Source: Paraburkholderia eburnea
Lineage (GTDB): Bacteria > Pseudomonadota > Gammaproteobacteria > Burkholderiales > Burkholderiaceae
Reading direction: 5' to 3'
DNA: 64,000 bases
Assembly: GCF_002917095.1 (NCBI RefSeq)
Contig: NZ_PQGA01000010.1
Coordinates: 124,001 to 188,000 of the forward strand
Shown: piece by piece, positions 1-9,009 of the stretch
Layout: each line of letters starts with the position of its first letter
Position numbering within the stretch: position 1 is the first letter of the stretch
Program-made: the position numbers and the translations under genes
The notes under the pieces: model-generated
What the model was told of the DNA's origin: nothing
The model's database searches: none
Seen by the model: only the letters and a program-made list of their open reading frames with translations

Positions 1-34
1 GATATTGAGTGCGTTTGACGGGGAATGTGTGACA

Positions 35-51
35 TGGCGCGGTTCGCGCCA
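35..51 (-). terminator. Weak hairpin downstream of the leftmost gene
   Basis: TGGCGCG and CGCGCCA arms of 7 bp flank a GTT loop, just 3' of the dehydrogenase/oxidase fusion gene on the minus strand. An outer GACGGG/CCCGTC pairing (17-22 with 52-57) may extend it. There is no U-tract, so a rho-independent role is doubtful. Nothing else is recognisable in the first 75 bases. Confidence 0.3.
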
Positions 52-75
52 CCCGTCAGATATTCGACACAGGAT

Positions 76-2355
76 TCAGGTCATCCACTGTCCCTGAATC
101 TTGAAGATCCCCGCGGGGTCCAGTTCCTTGCGCAATTCGGAAAATCGGTTCCACTCGGGGAAGGCCTGCGCCACGTATCGTTCGTCGTGGATGGTGTGAT
201 GCTTGCCCCAGTGCGGCCGTCCGTGAAAACGATGCGCGAACTGCTCGAATGAATCGAATGCGGTCGTGCGCCGGCTACGGTCGATCTCCGCCCAGGCGAG
301 ATTGATGGCCACATTGCGCTCGTCGATATTCGGGCCGAGCATCGACTTGCCTTCGCCACGCAGATATTTGAATTCGAGAATGCGCCCCTCGTTCTCGCCG
401 AAAAACGGCGAATCGTGGAGTTGCGTCATCAGTTCCGGCAGTTGTGAACCGGCAAAAGCATATTGCGCACTCATGGAGCGCACTTGAGCGTCGCGTTCGA
501 ATAGCGGCACGCGCGTGGCGGAAGGCGGGTCGGGCAGGAGTCCATACCAGTACGGTTGCTCCATGCCGCGGGCAATGAACGGGAAGCCTTGCCCTTCGGC
601 AGAGGCGCGTTTGCCGTACACGATATGCAGATTGTCCGAGCCGATGGGCCACTTGCACCACGCGTAGTCGAAGCCGGCCCACAACTCGTCCTGCACGGCC
701 AGGAACGTCTGCGCGTCGAGCGTGGACTGGAAGAATTCGAAGTGCTCGATATCCACGGCCTGCAGCTCGACTTCCGCGATGACGCCGAGCATGCCGACCG
801 AGACACGCGCGGCGCGCAGCAATTCCGGATGATGCGACTCGCTGAGCTTCAGCAATTCGCCGGACGCGAGCACCAGCGTCAGTTCGGTCACGCGGTCGGA
901 CAAGGTTCCATGACGCAAGCTCGTGCCGTGACTTCCCGTCGAGATGACGCCGCCGATCGTGCTTTGCGGGCTGCACGTCAAGGACGGCAGACACAAGTTG
1001 TGGCTCGCAAGGGCCCGGTTCATGTCGCCGATCTGCACGCCCGCCGACGCCTTGATGCGCTTGCTCCGCATATCGATGCTGATGCGAGGTTCGAGCTTTT
1101 CGGTGTTGATCAGCAAGTCGTCCGTGACGACAGGCGAGGCCCACGAGCGGCCGGCGCCCATGACGCGCACGGCTCGCTGGCTTCTGCCGGCCTGCGCGAC
1201 CACGTTCTGCAATTCGGCCAGCGTCGCACACCACTCGATCTGCTTCGGCCGGAACGACACGGAGCGCTCGAACGTATGGACTTCGGGCCGGGCGGGCGAG
1301 ACCGTTCGGGGAATCGCATCGGCGGGACGCGCGGCAACGCCCGTCTTGCCCGATCGCACCATGGCGTCGATGACCGCCATGTCCATCAGTGCCTCCATAG
1401 GCGTGCACGCCAGCGCGTGCTCGCCGCGCAGTGCGCCGATGCTGTGTTTGAGCGTCTCATAGACACCACCGGTTTCCCAGCCGTCGAAGGAGAGGTCGAA
1501 CGTCTGTCGCCCCGACGGCGTGACCAACTCCAGCGCGCCAAGCCGGAAATTCACGCTCAGCAGGCCGTGCGAGCCGCTGATCTTCAGATCGGGGCTGTGC
1601 ACATCCGTCGCGTGCGAGGCGAAGGCAATCTTGAAGGTGCCGGGTATGCCGCGCTCGAACGTCATCAGCGAGGCGAGCGTGTCGCCGCCAGGCGAGAACG
1701 GGCGCATCGTCGCGGTTCGCGCGTAGACCTCGCTCACTTCGCCAAACCAGGCACGCAGGGCGGCGATGTAATGCACGCCGAAGTCCATGGCGTATCCGCC
1801 CGAAAACGAGGCCGTCTGGCGCCAGCCTTCGGGTTCCGGTCCCAACGGAAAAGTGAAGTCGAAGCTGATGTCGTAGATCTGGCCGATCACGCCGTCACGC
1901 AACAGTTCCGAGACCTTTGCGACGAGCGGCTTGCACCGGTAGTTCTCGTTCACGGACCAGAAAGGCCGCTCCTTGAGCGTGGCATGAAAGTCGAGTAGCG
2001 AAATGGCCTCTTGAACGCTTGCTGCACAAGGCTTTTCGCTGATTACGGCTTTGCCGCTGCCGAGCGCGGCGCGAATGGCCGCCGCCGCGGCCGGAATGGG
2101 CAGGGCGATCACGATGAGGTCGATGTCGCGGTCGGCCAGCAATTCGTGCGGCTGCGTGTATGCCCGCAGATCCGGTCGGCCGAGAATCGCACGCGCACGC
2201 GCGAGCGACGCCTCGGAGCGGGCACAGACCGCGTCGAGGCAGACCAGGTTTTCCTGTTCGAGCCTTAGCAACGCCGGGAAGTGCGCCTTGAGGGCAAACG
2301 AACCGCATCCCCACACCGCAACCCGAATCGCGCTCGGGCTCTTTTCTATAGTCAT
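76..2355 (-). CDS. Gfo/Idh/MocA-family dehydrogenase fused to a FAD-linked sugar-lactone oxidase-like domain
   Basis: A 759-residue two-domain protein. Residues 1-345 resemble the Gfo/Idh/MocA NAD(P)-dependent sugar dehydrogenases: a Rossmann glycine motif GCGSFA at 16-21, EKP at 107-109, and a GGxxxDxGxH catalytic segment ending at His195. Residues 365-759 resemble the FAD_binding_4 / D-arabinono-1,4-lactone oxidase family, with a GAGRSW loop near 400, an IGGVISTGSHG FAD segment near 467-477 and a C-terminal HWGKHH at 715-720. In family members with covalent FAD the linking residue is the His of GxGHS; here it is Arg403, so FAD is probably non-covalent. The gene lies 56 bp downstream of the flagellin-type glycosyltransferase, same strand, probably one operon. 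A role in making or editing the flagellin glycan is inference; the substrate is unknown. Confidence 0.8.
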   Translation of the reverse strand: MTIEKSPSAIRVAVWGCGSFALKAHFPALLRLEQENLVCLDAVCARSEASLARARAILGRPDLRAYTQPHELLADRDIDLIVIALPIPAAAAAIRAALGSGKAVISEKPCAASVQEAISLLDFHATLKERPFWSVNENYRCKPLVAKVSELLRDGVIGQIYDISFDFTFPLGPEPEGWRQTASFSGGYAMDFGVHYIAALRAWFGEVSEVYARTATMRPFSPGGDTLASLMTFERGIPGTFKIAFASHATDVHSPDLKISGSHGLLSVNFRLGALELVTPSGRQTFDLSFDGWETGGVYETLKHSIGALRGEHALACTPMEALMDMAVIDAMVRSGKTGVAARPADAIPRTVSPARPEVHTFERSVSFRPKQIEWCATLAELQNVVAQAGRSQRAVRVMGAGRSWASPVVTDDLLINTEKLEPRISIDMRSKRIKASAGVQIGDMNRALASHNLCLPSLTCSPQSTIGGVISTGSHGTSLRHGTLSDRVTELTLVLASGELLKLSESHHPELLRAARVSVGMLGVIAEVELQAVDIEHFEFFQSTLDAQTFLAVQDELWAGFDYAWCKWPIGSDNLHIVYGKRASAEGQGFPFIARGMEQPYWYGLLPDPPSATRVPLFERDAQVRSMSAQYAFAGSQLPELMTQLHDSPFFGENEGRILEFKYLRGEGKSMLGPNIDERNVAINLAWAEIDRSRRTTAFDSFEQFAHRFHGRPHWGKHHTIHDERYVAQAFPEWNRFSELRKELDPAGIFKIQGQWMT

Positions 2356-2411
2356 CGTCAGTCCACTAACAACACCGTCTGCATTCGCGCCGGAAGCCCG
2401 ATCCGCCAGAA

Positions 2412-5400
2412 TTAGTCTTTGTATTTGCGCAGATAAAGATCGTAGCTTTCACGCCAGACACGCGACCCGAATGCGCCGACACTTTCATGCACCACGCTCA
2501 GCGGCCACGTGCCGATGCGCAAGCCCTTGAGTTCGGCCTGGCGGCAGAGGTCCATGTCGTAGAAGTGGAACTTGAACTGCTCGTCGAAACGCAGCTCGTG
2601 GCGTGCGAACATTTCGCTGTCGGCAATCAGCAAAAGACCGTCGAGAAGCTTGCACTCCTGTTGGGAGGGACCAAACATCAGGACGTTCTTGCTCGGGAAG
2701 CCCTTGCCGTGACCGACGGTGCCGCTCAGATATCGAGCCTCGTCCCAGCGCATGTCCGCCGTGGCGAAGCACCATGCCGGTTGACGCGGCAGGCGGCGGC
2801 GGTTGCCGGCAATCCCCGCCATATCGAAATGCGCGAGCGACTCGCGAATGCGCTCGTCCCAGAAGTAGTCGGTGAGCCAGACATCGTCGTGAACGAATAC
2901 GAGAATGGCCGGATTCTCCACCGCGTAATCGATCGCCGAGTTGTAGATGGTGGACAGTCCGCGCGAGTTGTTGTCGAAGAGCTGCAACTGCAGGCCCGGC
3001 CGCTTTTCGTAAAGCTTCAGCGAGCGTCCAAGCGCGGTTTCCTCGAAGAACTTCTCGCGATCGCAGCGTGTGCCGCAGACGAAGCGGATCGGCTTGATGC
3101 CTGCGGGAAGGCCGCCGTTGTTGATCAATAGCGTGGGCCGGTCGGCGGATTGCGCATCGAGTGCCGAGGCGGCCAGTACGTCGTCCGTGTGTACTTCGAA
3201 ATGCTCGGGCGCGATCCCGTCGCACCAGCGTTGCCACATGATGCGAAACGCGCGCGACGCGGCAGCCGAGATGGCTTGCGCGTCGATCAGGACGGACTGC
3301 CGGCAGTATTCGCGAAGCTCCTGCCGCACGACTGCGAGCGCTTCGGGGTCGGCGGCCAGCGCGGCGCACTTGCGCACGAAATCGTCCTTGTCCTGCGCGA
3401 CGAAGGCCGCTTCGAGACCGAGGTGCGAAAGCCAGCCCGTGCTGCTGCGGCTCGCCATCGAATCGCCGGGCAGCGTCATGGTGGGCACGCCCATCCACAG
3501 CGCCTGCATGGTCGTGGTCGAATTGCCGAACGGGAAGGTGTCGAGGCAGACGTCGATCAGATTGTGCTGCTGCAGATAGGTCGTGACATTCGCGCGGCCC
3601 AGAAAGCTGATGCGACTGGCCTCGATGCCCTCTTTCCCGAACATCTCGATGAGTCTGATCATCTGATCCTTGGCCGCAATCGCGCCGATCAGCAGGCGCG
3701 AATCAGGCACTTCGCGCAGCACGCGCGCCCAGAGCGCCACGACTTCCTTGCCGATCTTGACGATCCGGCTGAAGCTGCCGAAGGTGATGAAGCCGTTTTT
3801 AAGCGCGGGCAGCGCGTTGACGTCCGGCGATTTCGGGTGCGGCTTGAAGGGTGCGAGCGCCGGCAGGAACACGAGTTTTTCCGAGAAGCGGCTCTCGAAC
3901 TCCTTGAGCGGCGTGACGAATCGGTCCGACATGTAATAGTCGACGGCATCCAGACCCGTCGTGGCCGGATTGCCGATCCAGCTCACCTGGACCGGCGCCG
4001 CTTTTTGCGCGAAGACCACGAGGCGGTTGCGCCCGGTATGGCCGGACAGGTCGACGAGAATGTCGATGCCGTCGTCGCGGATCTTTTGCGTCACGACTTC
4101 GTTAGACATGCCGAAGATTTCGGTCCATGTCTGCGCATGCTGGCGAATCTCGGCGGTGAAGCCGTCGGTCACCACGTAATTCGAGTAGATGTGCACCGAC
4201 AGGCTGGTGTCTTTTACCAGCTGCTCCAGCACGGAGAGGAAAAAGTAGGCAACCGGGTGATTGATCAGGTCACCCGAAACGAAGCCGATTTTCAGGCGCC
4301 GAGCCGGATTGCGATCATTGGTGTGCGCGGGCGTGCGCCCGCGCAGCGGCGCTTCGTGGCGTGCCGAATATTCGCGGAATTCCGCAAATGCGCTGGCCGC
4401 ATCGAGGTCCGGTTTGTGCATCACGTAAAACAGCAGGTTGCTGTGGGTCGATGCCTGCATCGGTGCCAGTTCGAGCGCGCGGCGAAACGCGGCTTCGGCC
4501 TCTTCGAACAGTCCATGTCTGCCCAGCGCGGTTGCCAGCGAGTCGAACTCGATGGCGTTCGGCGTCAGTTCGATGGCGCGGCGCATATGGGCGAAGCCCT
4601 CGTCGGGCTCGCCCGTTTCAAGCAGTGCGCAACCCAGGTTGCGATGCAACGCGGCGCTTTCGGGGAAGCGCTTGAGGGTCTCAAGGCAATGCGCCTTGGC
4701 CCGATGGTACTGACGGGTGATGACGAGCCGGTCGGCCAGCAGCGTCTGGGCGACCATGTGATTGGGCAGCAGGCGCGCGGCGTGTTCGCCGGCCTCGACA
4801 GCCTCCGAATAGTTGCCGGTGGATTGCAGGACGCGTCCGAGTTCGATCCAGCATTCGCCGTGCGAAGGATATTGCTGCGTCAGACGGCGCGCGACCTTCA
4901 GCGCCGCATCGAGTTTCCCGCTATTCAGGAGTTGCTGGAGCTGATACTGGTCCTTGGCGCTTGCCCGGCGCGTGTCGAGTTTCACGGGCGCGTCAGCCGT
5001 GGTCTCAGCCGCCGCGGGGGCCTCGTCGCCACCTGCGGGCGCCTGGGAAGCTGGCTCGGCTTCAGCTTCGGTTCTGGCTGCAGCCTCGGGCTGCGGCGCG
5101 GCCGGCACAGGCTCTTCTTCGCCATTTACGCGTGCAAGCAGCGTGCGAACCGCCTCTTCGGGCAGGCCTTGTTGCTGCGCGATGGTCAGCGCGGCCCGCG
5201 CTGCGTCGGGCTGGCCGCTTACGGTCAGGGCAGTGATGTAGTAGATCCAGATCTGCCCATTCTGGGGGGTGTGCCCGAGCACGACCTCGAAATGCGGTGC
5301 CGCCTCGGCGGGTTCGTCCGCCTGGAGGCGCAGCACGCCGAGGTGATAGTGGGCATCGACATGTTCGCTGTCCACGGCCAGCACGGAGGCATAAAGCTTC

Positions 5401-5528
5401 GCTGCCTCGGCATATTCCTGCTTGCGATGGTGCGCGATCGCGATCTGCATCACGCGGTCGATGTCCTGTTCCTGTTGCGCTTGCGGGGGAAGCGTGGTCG
5501 TGTCGGTCAAAGCGGGAAAAGCAGTCAT
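2412..5528 (-). CDS. TPR protein with GT41 (SPINDLY/OGT-like) and GT2-like domains; probable flagellin glycosyltransferase
   Basis: A 1038-residue protein. Tetratricopeptide repeats run from about residue 25 to 110 and again from about 200 to 370, separated by an Ala/Glu/Pro-rich linker. A GT41 catalytic region follows (about 400-770), with the family signature GHTGRNRL followed by APVQVSWIGNPATTGLDAVDYY, as in O-GlcNAc transferases. A second, GT2-like domain (about 800-1038) contains FVHDDVW, a plausible nucleotide-sugar/metal site. It sits directly after fliC-fliD-fliT but behind their terminator. From memory, B. cenocepacia has a large flagellin glycosyltransferase (FftA) at the same position, which supports flagellin as acceptor; the donor sugars are unknown. 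No good ribosome-binding site precedes the ATG at 5528. Confidence 0.85.
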   Translation of the reverse strand: MTAFPALTDTTTLPPQAQQEQDIDRVMQIAIAHHRKQEYAEAAKLYASVLAVDSEHVDAHYHLGVLRLQADEPAEAAPHFEVVLGHTPQNGQIWIYYITALTVSGQPDAARAALTIAQQQGLPEEAVRTLLARVNGEEEPVPAAPQPEAAARTEAEAEPASQAPAGGDEAPAAAETTADAPVKLDTRRASAKDQYQLQQLLNSGKLDAALKVARRLTQQYPSHGECWIELGRVLQSTGNYSEAVEAGEHAARLLPNHMVAQTLLADRLVITRQYHRAKAHCLETLKRFPESAALHRNLGCALLETGEPDEGFAHMRRAIELTPNAIEFDSLATALGRHGLFEEAEAAFRRALELAPMQASTHSNLLFYVMHKPDLDAASAFAEFREYSARHEAPLRGRTPAHTNDRNPARRLKIGFVSGDLINHPVAYFFLSVLEQLVKDTSLSVHIYSNYVVTDGFTAEIRQHAQTWTEIFGMSNEVVTQKIRDDGIDILVDLSGHTGRNRLVVFAQKAAPVQVSWIGNPATTGLDAVDYYMSDRFVTPLKEFESRFSEKLVFLPALAPFKPHPKSPDVNALPALKNGFITFGSFSRIVKIGKEVVALWARVLREVPDSRLLIGAIAAKDQMIRLIEMFGKEGIEASRISFLGRANVTTYLQQHNLIDVCLDTFPFGNSTTTMQALWMGVPTMTLPGDSMASRSSTGWLSHLGLEAAFVAQDKDDFVRKCAALAADPEALAVVRQELREYCRQSVLIDAQAISAAASRAFRIMWQRWCDGIAPEHFEVHTDDVLAASALDAQSADRPTLLINNGGLPAGIKPIRFVCGTRCDREKFFEETALGRSLKLYEKRPGLQLQLFDNNSRGLSTIYNSAIDYAVENPAILVFVHDDVWLTDYFWDERIRESLAHFDMAGIAGNRRRLPRQPAWCFATADMRWDEARYLSGTVGHGKGFPSKNVLMFGPSQQECKLLDGLLLIADSEMFARHELRFDEQFKFHFYDMDLCRQAELKGLRIGTWPLSVVHESVGAFGSRVWRESYDLYLRKYKD

Positions 5529-5659
5529 GACGAAGGCGCGCGTGGGCGTCCAGGGGGCGGGAATTGAAGGAATTATGAGGGGGACGCGAAGGCAGCGATG
5601 CGCCGAGGTGGGGCCAAAATATCCGCCAATTTGATGGGTAAATGACCGTTGGCCAGTCG

Positions 5660-5693
5660 CACAAAAAACAAAAGGCCCGCTTCAAGCGGGCCT
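5660..5693 (-). terminator. Rho-independent terminator of fliC-fliD-fliT
   Basis: AGGCCCGC (5673-5680) pairs with GCGGGCCT (5686-5693) around a TTCAA loop. Read on the minus strand, the stem is followed by TTTTGTTTTTTG, a good U-tract. It lies just 3' of fliT and separates the filament genes from the glycosyltransferase gene, which therefore needs its own promoter in 5529-5660 or readthrough. Confidence 0.85.
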
Positions 5694-5740
5694 GGGCAGG
5701 GCAAGGGCGAAGGACTGGAAAGCGCGTCGTTGTTCCGGGG

Positions 5741-6040
5741 TCAGAACTGCGCGACGCGCTGATACTGGCTGACGTTACGAGTCGCGCGCATGCTCGCCTG
5801 ATACTCCGCGCCGAGCGCCCGCTGAGCCACTTGCGCCGCTTCGGCGACCCGGCCGTTGATCGCTAGGATTTCCTTGATCCGTGCGAGCACGGCGGGCGGC
5901 TGCTGCGCACCGAGCGACATCAGCAGCGGCGAGCGGGCATCCACAAGTTGTGCCGCCTGCTCCCATTCGCCCACGGCTGCTGCCTGCTCGATGGCCTTGG
6001 TGAATTGCCAGATGCGTTCGATGCCGGTCTGTGCGTCCAT
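5741..6040 (-). CDS. fliT: Flagellar protein FliT-like export chaperone
   Basis: A 99-residue, mostly helical protein encoded 30 bp downstream of fliD, where FliT normally lies. FliT binds the C-terminus of the cap protein FliD and keeps it export-competent; in enterics it also inhibits FlhDC. The sequence has an N-terminal amphipathic helix (IERIWQFTKAIEQAA), a WEQAAQLVDARSPLL segment typical of FliT-like proteins, and an Ala/Arg-rich C-terminal helix. Short chaperones diverge fast, so the call rests on size, helical pattern and position. Whether it acts on FlhDC here cannot be read from the sequence. Confidence 0.75.
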   Translation of the reverse strand: MDAQTGIERIWQFTKAIEQAAAVGEWEQAAQLVDARSPLLMSLGAQQPPAVLARIKEILAINGRVAEAAQVAQRALGAEYQASMRATRNVSQYQRVAQF

Positions 6041-6070
6041 GGCTTGCGCCCCCTGGTCGGTTATCTCGCG

Positions 6071-7642
6071 TTAGCTCTTGTCGGTGGCCAGCGCGCCTGC
6101 GCTATTGGTGCCGCCGAACAGCTGCGTCAGGTACTGCTGGTTGTTGTTCATCGTCGCCATCAGCGTGTTGAGCGCCGTGAACTGCGCAGTGTACATGCTG
6201 GTCAACTGGGTCTGGTAATCCGTGAGATTCGTCTGCTGCGTCGTCAGATTCGTCAGATCGGTGTTGAGCGCATTCGTGCGCGTCGCGATTGCGCCCGTGG
6301 TCGACAGATAATTCGTGATGTTCGTGTTCAACTGCTCGGCGACGCCGTTGGTCGAGTTGAACAGCGTGGCGATCGTCGACTGGTTGTTCTGCAGCGCGCT
6401 GTTGAGCGTGTCGCTGTCGATCGAGAGCGTGCCGTCGGCGCCCAGCGTGACGCCAATCGACGCCAGGCTGGTCGTCGTATTGCCGTTCTTCACGCCGGTC
6501 GCCACGATCGTGGCCAACTGGTTCTGGATCATGTTCAGCGTCGAGTCGCCGAGCAGCACGCCCTGCGATGTCGAGGTCGCGCTGAACGACGTCAGCGTGC
6601 CCATCGCCGTGACGAGCGTGTTGTACAGCGTGACGAAGTTGTTGATCGCGCTCGATTGCGCGCTCGTGTTTTGCGCAACCGTCAGCGTCTGGGGCGATGT
6701 GCCAGTCGTATCGATGGACGCCGCCGACAGGCTCAATGTCACACCCGACAACGCGGACGTCACGGTGTTGCTGGAGCTGGTCACGCCGGTGCCGTCGATC
6801 GTGAAATAGGCGTCTTGCGCCGGGGTCGACTGCTTCCAGTACGTCTGGTTGTTGGTCGTCGACTGGTTGTTCGCGAGGTCCGTGGACGATGCGCTGGCGT
6901 TGCCGGTCAGCGACGTGCCCGGGTTTGTCGTCACCGCCAGATTGTTCAGCGCGTCGCCCGTATTTGCGTCGCTAATGCCCACGGTAATGCCGCCCGCGGA
7001 ACCCGTGGTGGTCGCGTGCAGCACGAGGTGAGCGCCATCCGCGCCATTGACGACCGAGGCCGTGACGCCGGGATTGTTGCTCGCGCTATTGATGGCGGCG
7101 GCGATGCCGGAAACCGTGCTGTTCGAGCTGTTCAGCGCAATCGTCGTGCTGGCGCCGTTGACGGTGAGCGTCATCGTCGCCGACCCGCTGACTAGCGGGG
7201 TCGTCGCGCCATAGGCCGTGGAGGTGAGCACCTGTGCCTGCGCGATCTGGGCGACATCGAGCGAGTACGTGCCCGCGACCGCGCCGCTGGCCGCCGTGGC
7301 CGTAATGCCGGAGCCGCTGGTGGTCGCCGAAAAGGCATTGACGGTCGTGCCGTCGGAGAGCGTGCCGAGGCTCGCCTGAAGCGCCGAAAGCGCTGCCGAG
7401 AGCGTGCCGTAGGCGGAAATCTGGGTATTGTCGGTCGACTGCGAAGTCGCGATCGTAGCGGCCTGGCCGGCGATCTTCGCATTCACGAGTGCCGAAACGA
7501 GCGAGCTCACATCCATCGACGAGTTGCCGGTCGAGCCGCTGATGATCGACTGGGCGGCTTCCTGCAGAGCGGCATTCGATGACGCGGTAGTAGCGGCAAC
7601 AGTGCTCGCAATCGTGCTGGCGGCCGTATTAACGGTGGACAT
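6071..7642 (-). CDS. fliD: Flagellar filament cap protein FliD (HAP2)
   Basis: A 523-residue secreted protein that forms the cap under which flagellin polymerises. It has the FliD pattern: an N-terminal region of about 100 residues with DVSSLVSALVNAKIAGQ, central beta-rich domains (about 110-380) with an AQVLTST flagellin-hook motif, and a C-terminal coiled-coil region with many Thr/Asn/Gln residues ending LFGGTNSAGALATDKS. There is no Sec signal peptide, as expected for export through the flagellar type III apparatus. It lies between fliC and fliT on the same strand; no separate sigma-28 site was found in the gap from fliC, so it is probably co-transcribed with fliC. Confidence 0.95.
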   Translation of the reverse strand: MSTVNTAASTIASTVAATTASSNAALQEAAQSIISGSTGNSSMDVSSLVSALVNAKIAGQAATIATSQSTDNTQISAYGTLSAALSALQASLGTLSDGTTVNAFSATTSGSGITATAASGAVAGTYSLDVAQIAQAQVLTSTAYGATTPLVSGSATMTLTVNGASTTIALNSSNSTVSGIAAAINSASNNPGVTASVVNGADGAHLVLHATTTGSAGGITVGISDANTGDALNNLAVTTNPGTSLTGNASASSTDLANNQSTTNNQTYWKQSTPAQDAYFTIDGTGVTSSSNTVTSALSGVTLSLSAASIDTTGTSPQTLTVAQNTSAQSSAINNFVTLYNTLVTAMGTLTSFSATSTSQGVLLGDSTLNMIQNQLATIVATGVKNGNTTTSLASIGVTLGADGTLSIDSDTLNSALQNNQSTIATLFNSTNGVAEQLNTNITNYLSTTGAIATRTNALNTDLTNLTTQQTNLTDYQTQLTSMYTAQFTALNTLMATMNNNQQYLTQLFGGTNSAGALATDKS

Positions 7643-7701
7643 GGACAGGCTCCCTGCTTGGGCGGTGTCGTGTGAATCGGTTCAAACCGGGGAAATGCCA
7701 A

Positions 7702-7721
7702 TCGGGAGGCGAGCCTCCCGA
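7702..7721 (-). terminator. Perfect hairpin between fliC and fliD
   Basis: TCGGGAGGC and GCCTCCCGA form a 9-bp perfect stem with only GA between, so the effective loop is about 4-6 nt. On the minus strand it is followed by TTGGCATTTCC, a poor U-tract. It may attenuate transcription or protect the 3' end of the abundant fliC message while letting some transcription into fliD. Confidence 0.5.
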
Positions 7722-7785
7722 CTGGTGTGTGCCGCACGTACCGGGATGGCAGCGGTACATGCGACGCTTCTTGCTACGGAGCTCG

Positions 7786-9009
7786 TTACTGCAGGAGCTT
7801 CAGGATCTGCTGCGGTTGCGAGTTCGCTTGCGCCAGAACCGAGATACCTGCTTGTTGCAGCACTTGAGCCTTCGACAGGTTAGCCGTTTCTTGCGCGAAG
7901 TCAGCGTCCTGGATCGACGATTGTGCCGTCGAGAGGTCGGTCGACTGAGCTTGCTGCGTCGTGCCGATTGCCGTGAAACGGTTCTGTGCCGCGCCGAGCG
8001 TTGCCTGCAGGTTGTTCAGCGTGTTCAGCGCGTTGTCGATCGATTCCATCGCCATCGAAGCGCCGCTTGCCGAGCTGATGTCGATGTTCGCGACCGTCGA
8101 CACCGTGTTGAGCGCGTCGATCTGCGAGCCGATCGCATCTTCCGAAGCCGAGCTGTAGCCCAGGTTCGCCGACGAGCTTGCGCCCGACATCGTTGCGTCG
8201 AGGTCCGATGCAAATGCTGCGCCGACGGCCGAAGCATCGCTTGCGGCGATGACTGCGTTGCCGTTTGCGTCCGAGCCGATCGTCACGCCCGTGAATGCGC
8301 TCGAGATGTCCGCAGCGCTCAGTGCCTGGTTGTTCTGGTCCGTCAGGGTGTAGCCGCCGCTGCCGTCGGAGATCACGTTGATCTGCGTGATTGCAGCCGA
8401 GCCGCCCGTGCCGCCTGCGTCCGAGCTGAGTGCGCCAGCCGAGTCGAGCGACAGGTTGGTGAACGAGCCGAGCGTGTTGCCAGCTTGCGGCACGCCGCTG
8501 CCGATTGCTGCTGCCGACATGTTTTGCGACAGGTTCAGCGTGATCGTCTGGCCGACGTTCGCGCCAACCTGGAACGACACCGAACCCAGCGAGCCGTTCA
8601 GGACGTTCATGCCGTTGTACGTCGTTTGCGACGCGATACGGTTGATTTCCGAAACCTGTTGCGAGACTTCCTGTTGCAGTGCTGCGCGGTCGTCATCGGT
8701 CATCGAGCCGTTGCTTGCCTGCGTGGCCAGCTGGCGGATACGTTGCAGGCTGCTCGTCAGCGACGACAGGCCGCTCGACGCGGTTTGCACCATCGACACG
8801 CCGTCGTTCGAGTTCGACACACCTTGATTCAGACCGTTGATCTGGGTCTGCATGATGTTCGAGATTGCGAGACCTGCTGCATCGTCAGCTGCGCTGTTGA
8901 TGCGCTTACCCGACGACAGGCGGGTGATAGCTTGCGACAGTGCGCTGCCCGAGCTGGTCAGGTTTTGCTGTGCAACCAGCGAGTTGATGTTGCTGTTAAT
9001 TCCGAGCAT
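7786..9009 (-). CDS. fliC: Flagellin FliC
   Basis: A 407-residue flagellin, the filament subunit. The conserved D0/D1 N-terminus starts MLGINSNINSLVAQQNL and includes LSQAITRLSSGKRINSAADDAAGLAISN; the conserved C-terminal helix ends SVLAQANSQPQQILKLLQ. The central D2/D3 part (about 180-300) is Ser/Thr/Ala-rich and offers many hydroxyls for O-glycosylation, matching the glycosyltransferase gene downstream. An AGGAGAA ribosome-binding site precedes the ATG. A sigma-28 promoter lies 91-117 nt upstream. No Sec signal, as expected for type III export. Confidence 0.98.
   Translation of the reverse strand: MLGINSNINSLVAQQNLTSSGSALSQAITRLSSGKRINSAADDAAGLAISNIMQTQINGLNQGVSNSNDGVSMVQTASSGLSSLTSSLQRIRQLATQASNGSMTDDDRAALQQEVSQQVSEINRIASQTTYNGMNVLNGSLGSVSFQVGANVGQTITLNLSQNMSAAAIGSGVPQAGNTLGSFTNLSLDSAGALSSDAGGTGGSAAITQINVISDGSGGYTLTDQNNQALSAADISSAFTGVTIGSDANGNAVIAASDASAVGAAFASDLDATMSGASSSANLGYSSASEDAIGSQIDALNTVSTVANIDISSASGASMAMESIDNALNTLNNLQATLGAAQNRFTAIGTTQQAQSTDLSTAQSSIQDADFAQETANLSKAQVLQQAGISVLAQANSQPQQILKLLQ

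Noticed and set aside
25..252. A 75-codon plus-strand frame at the left edge
   Set aside because: Lies antisense over the end of the dehydrogenase/oxidase gene; no ribosome-binding site or motif.
3150..5567. An 805-codon open frame antisense to the glycosyltransferase gene
   Set aside because: Its composition (Arg/Gly/Gln-rich with no family motif) is what GC-rich antisense frames give, while the opposite strand encodes clear TPR and GT41 motifs.
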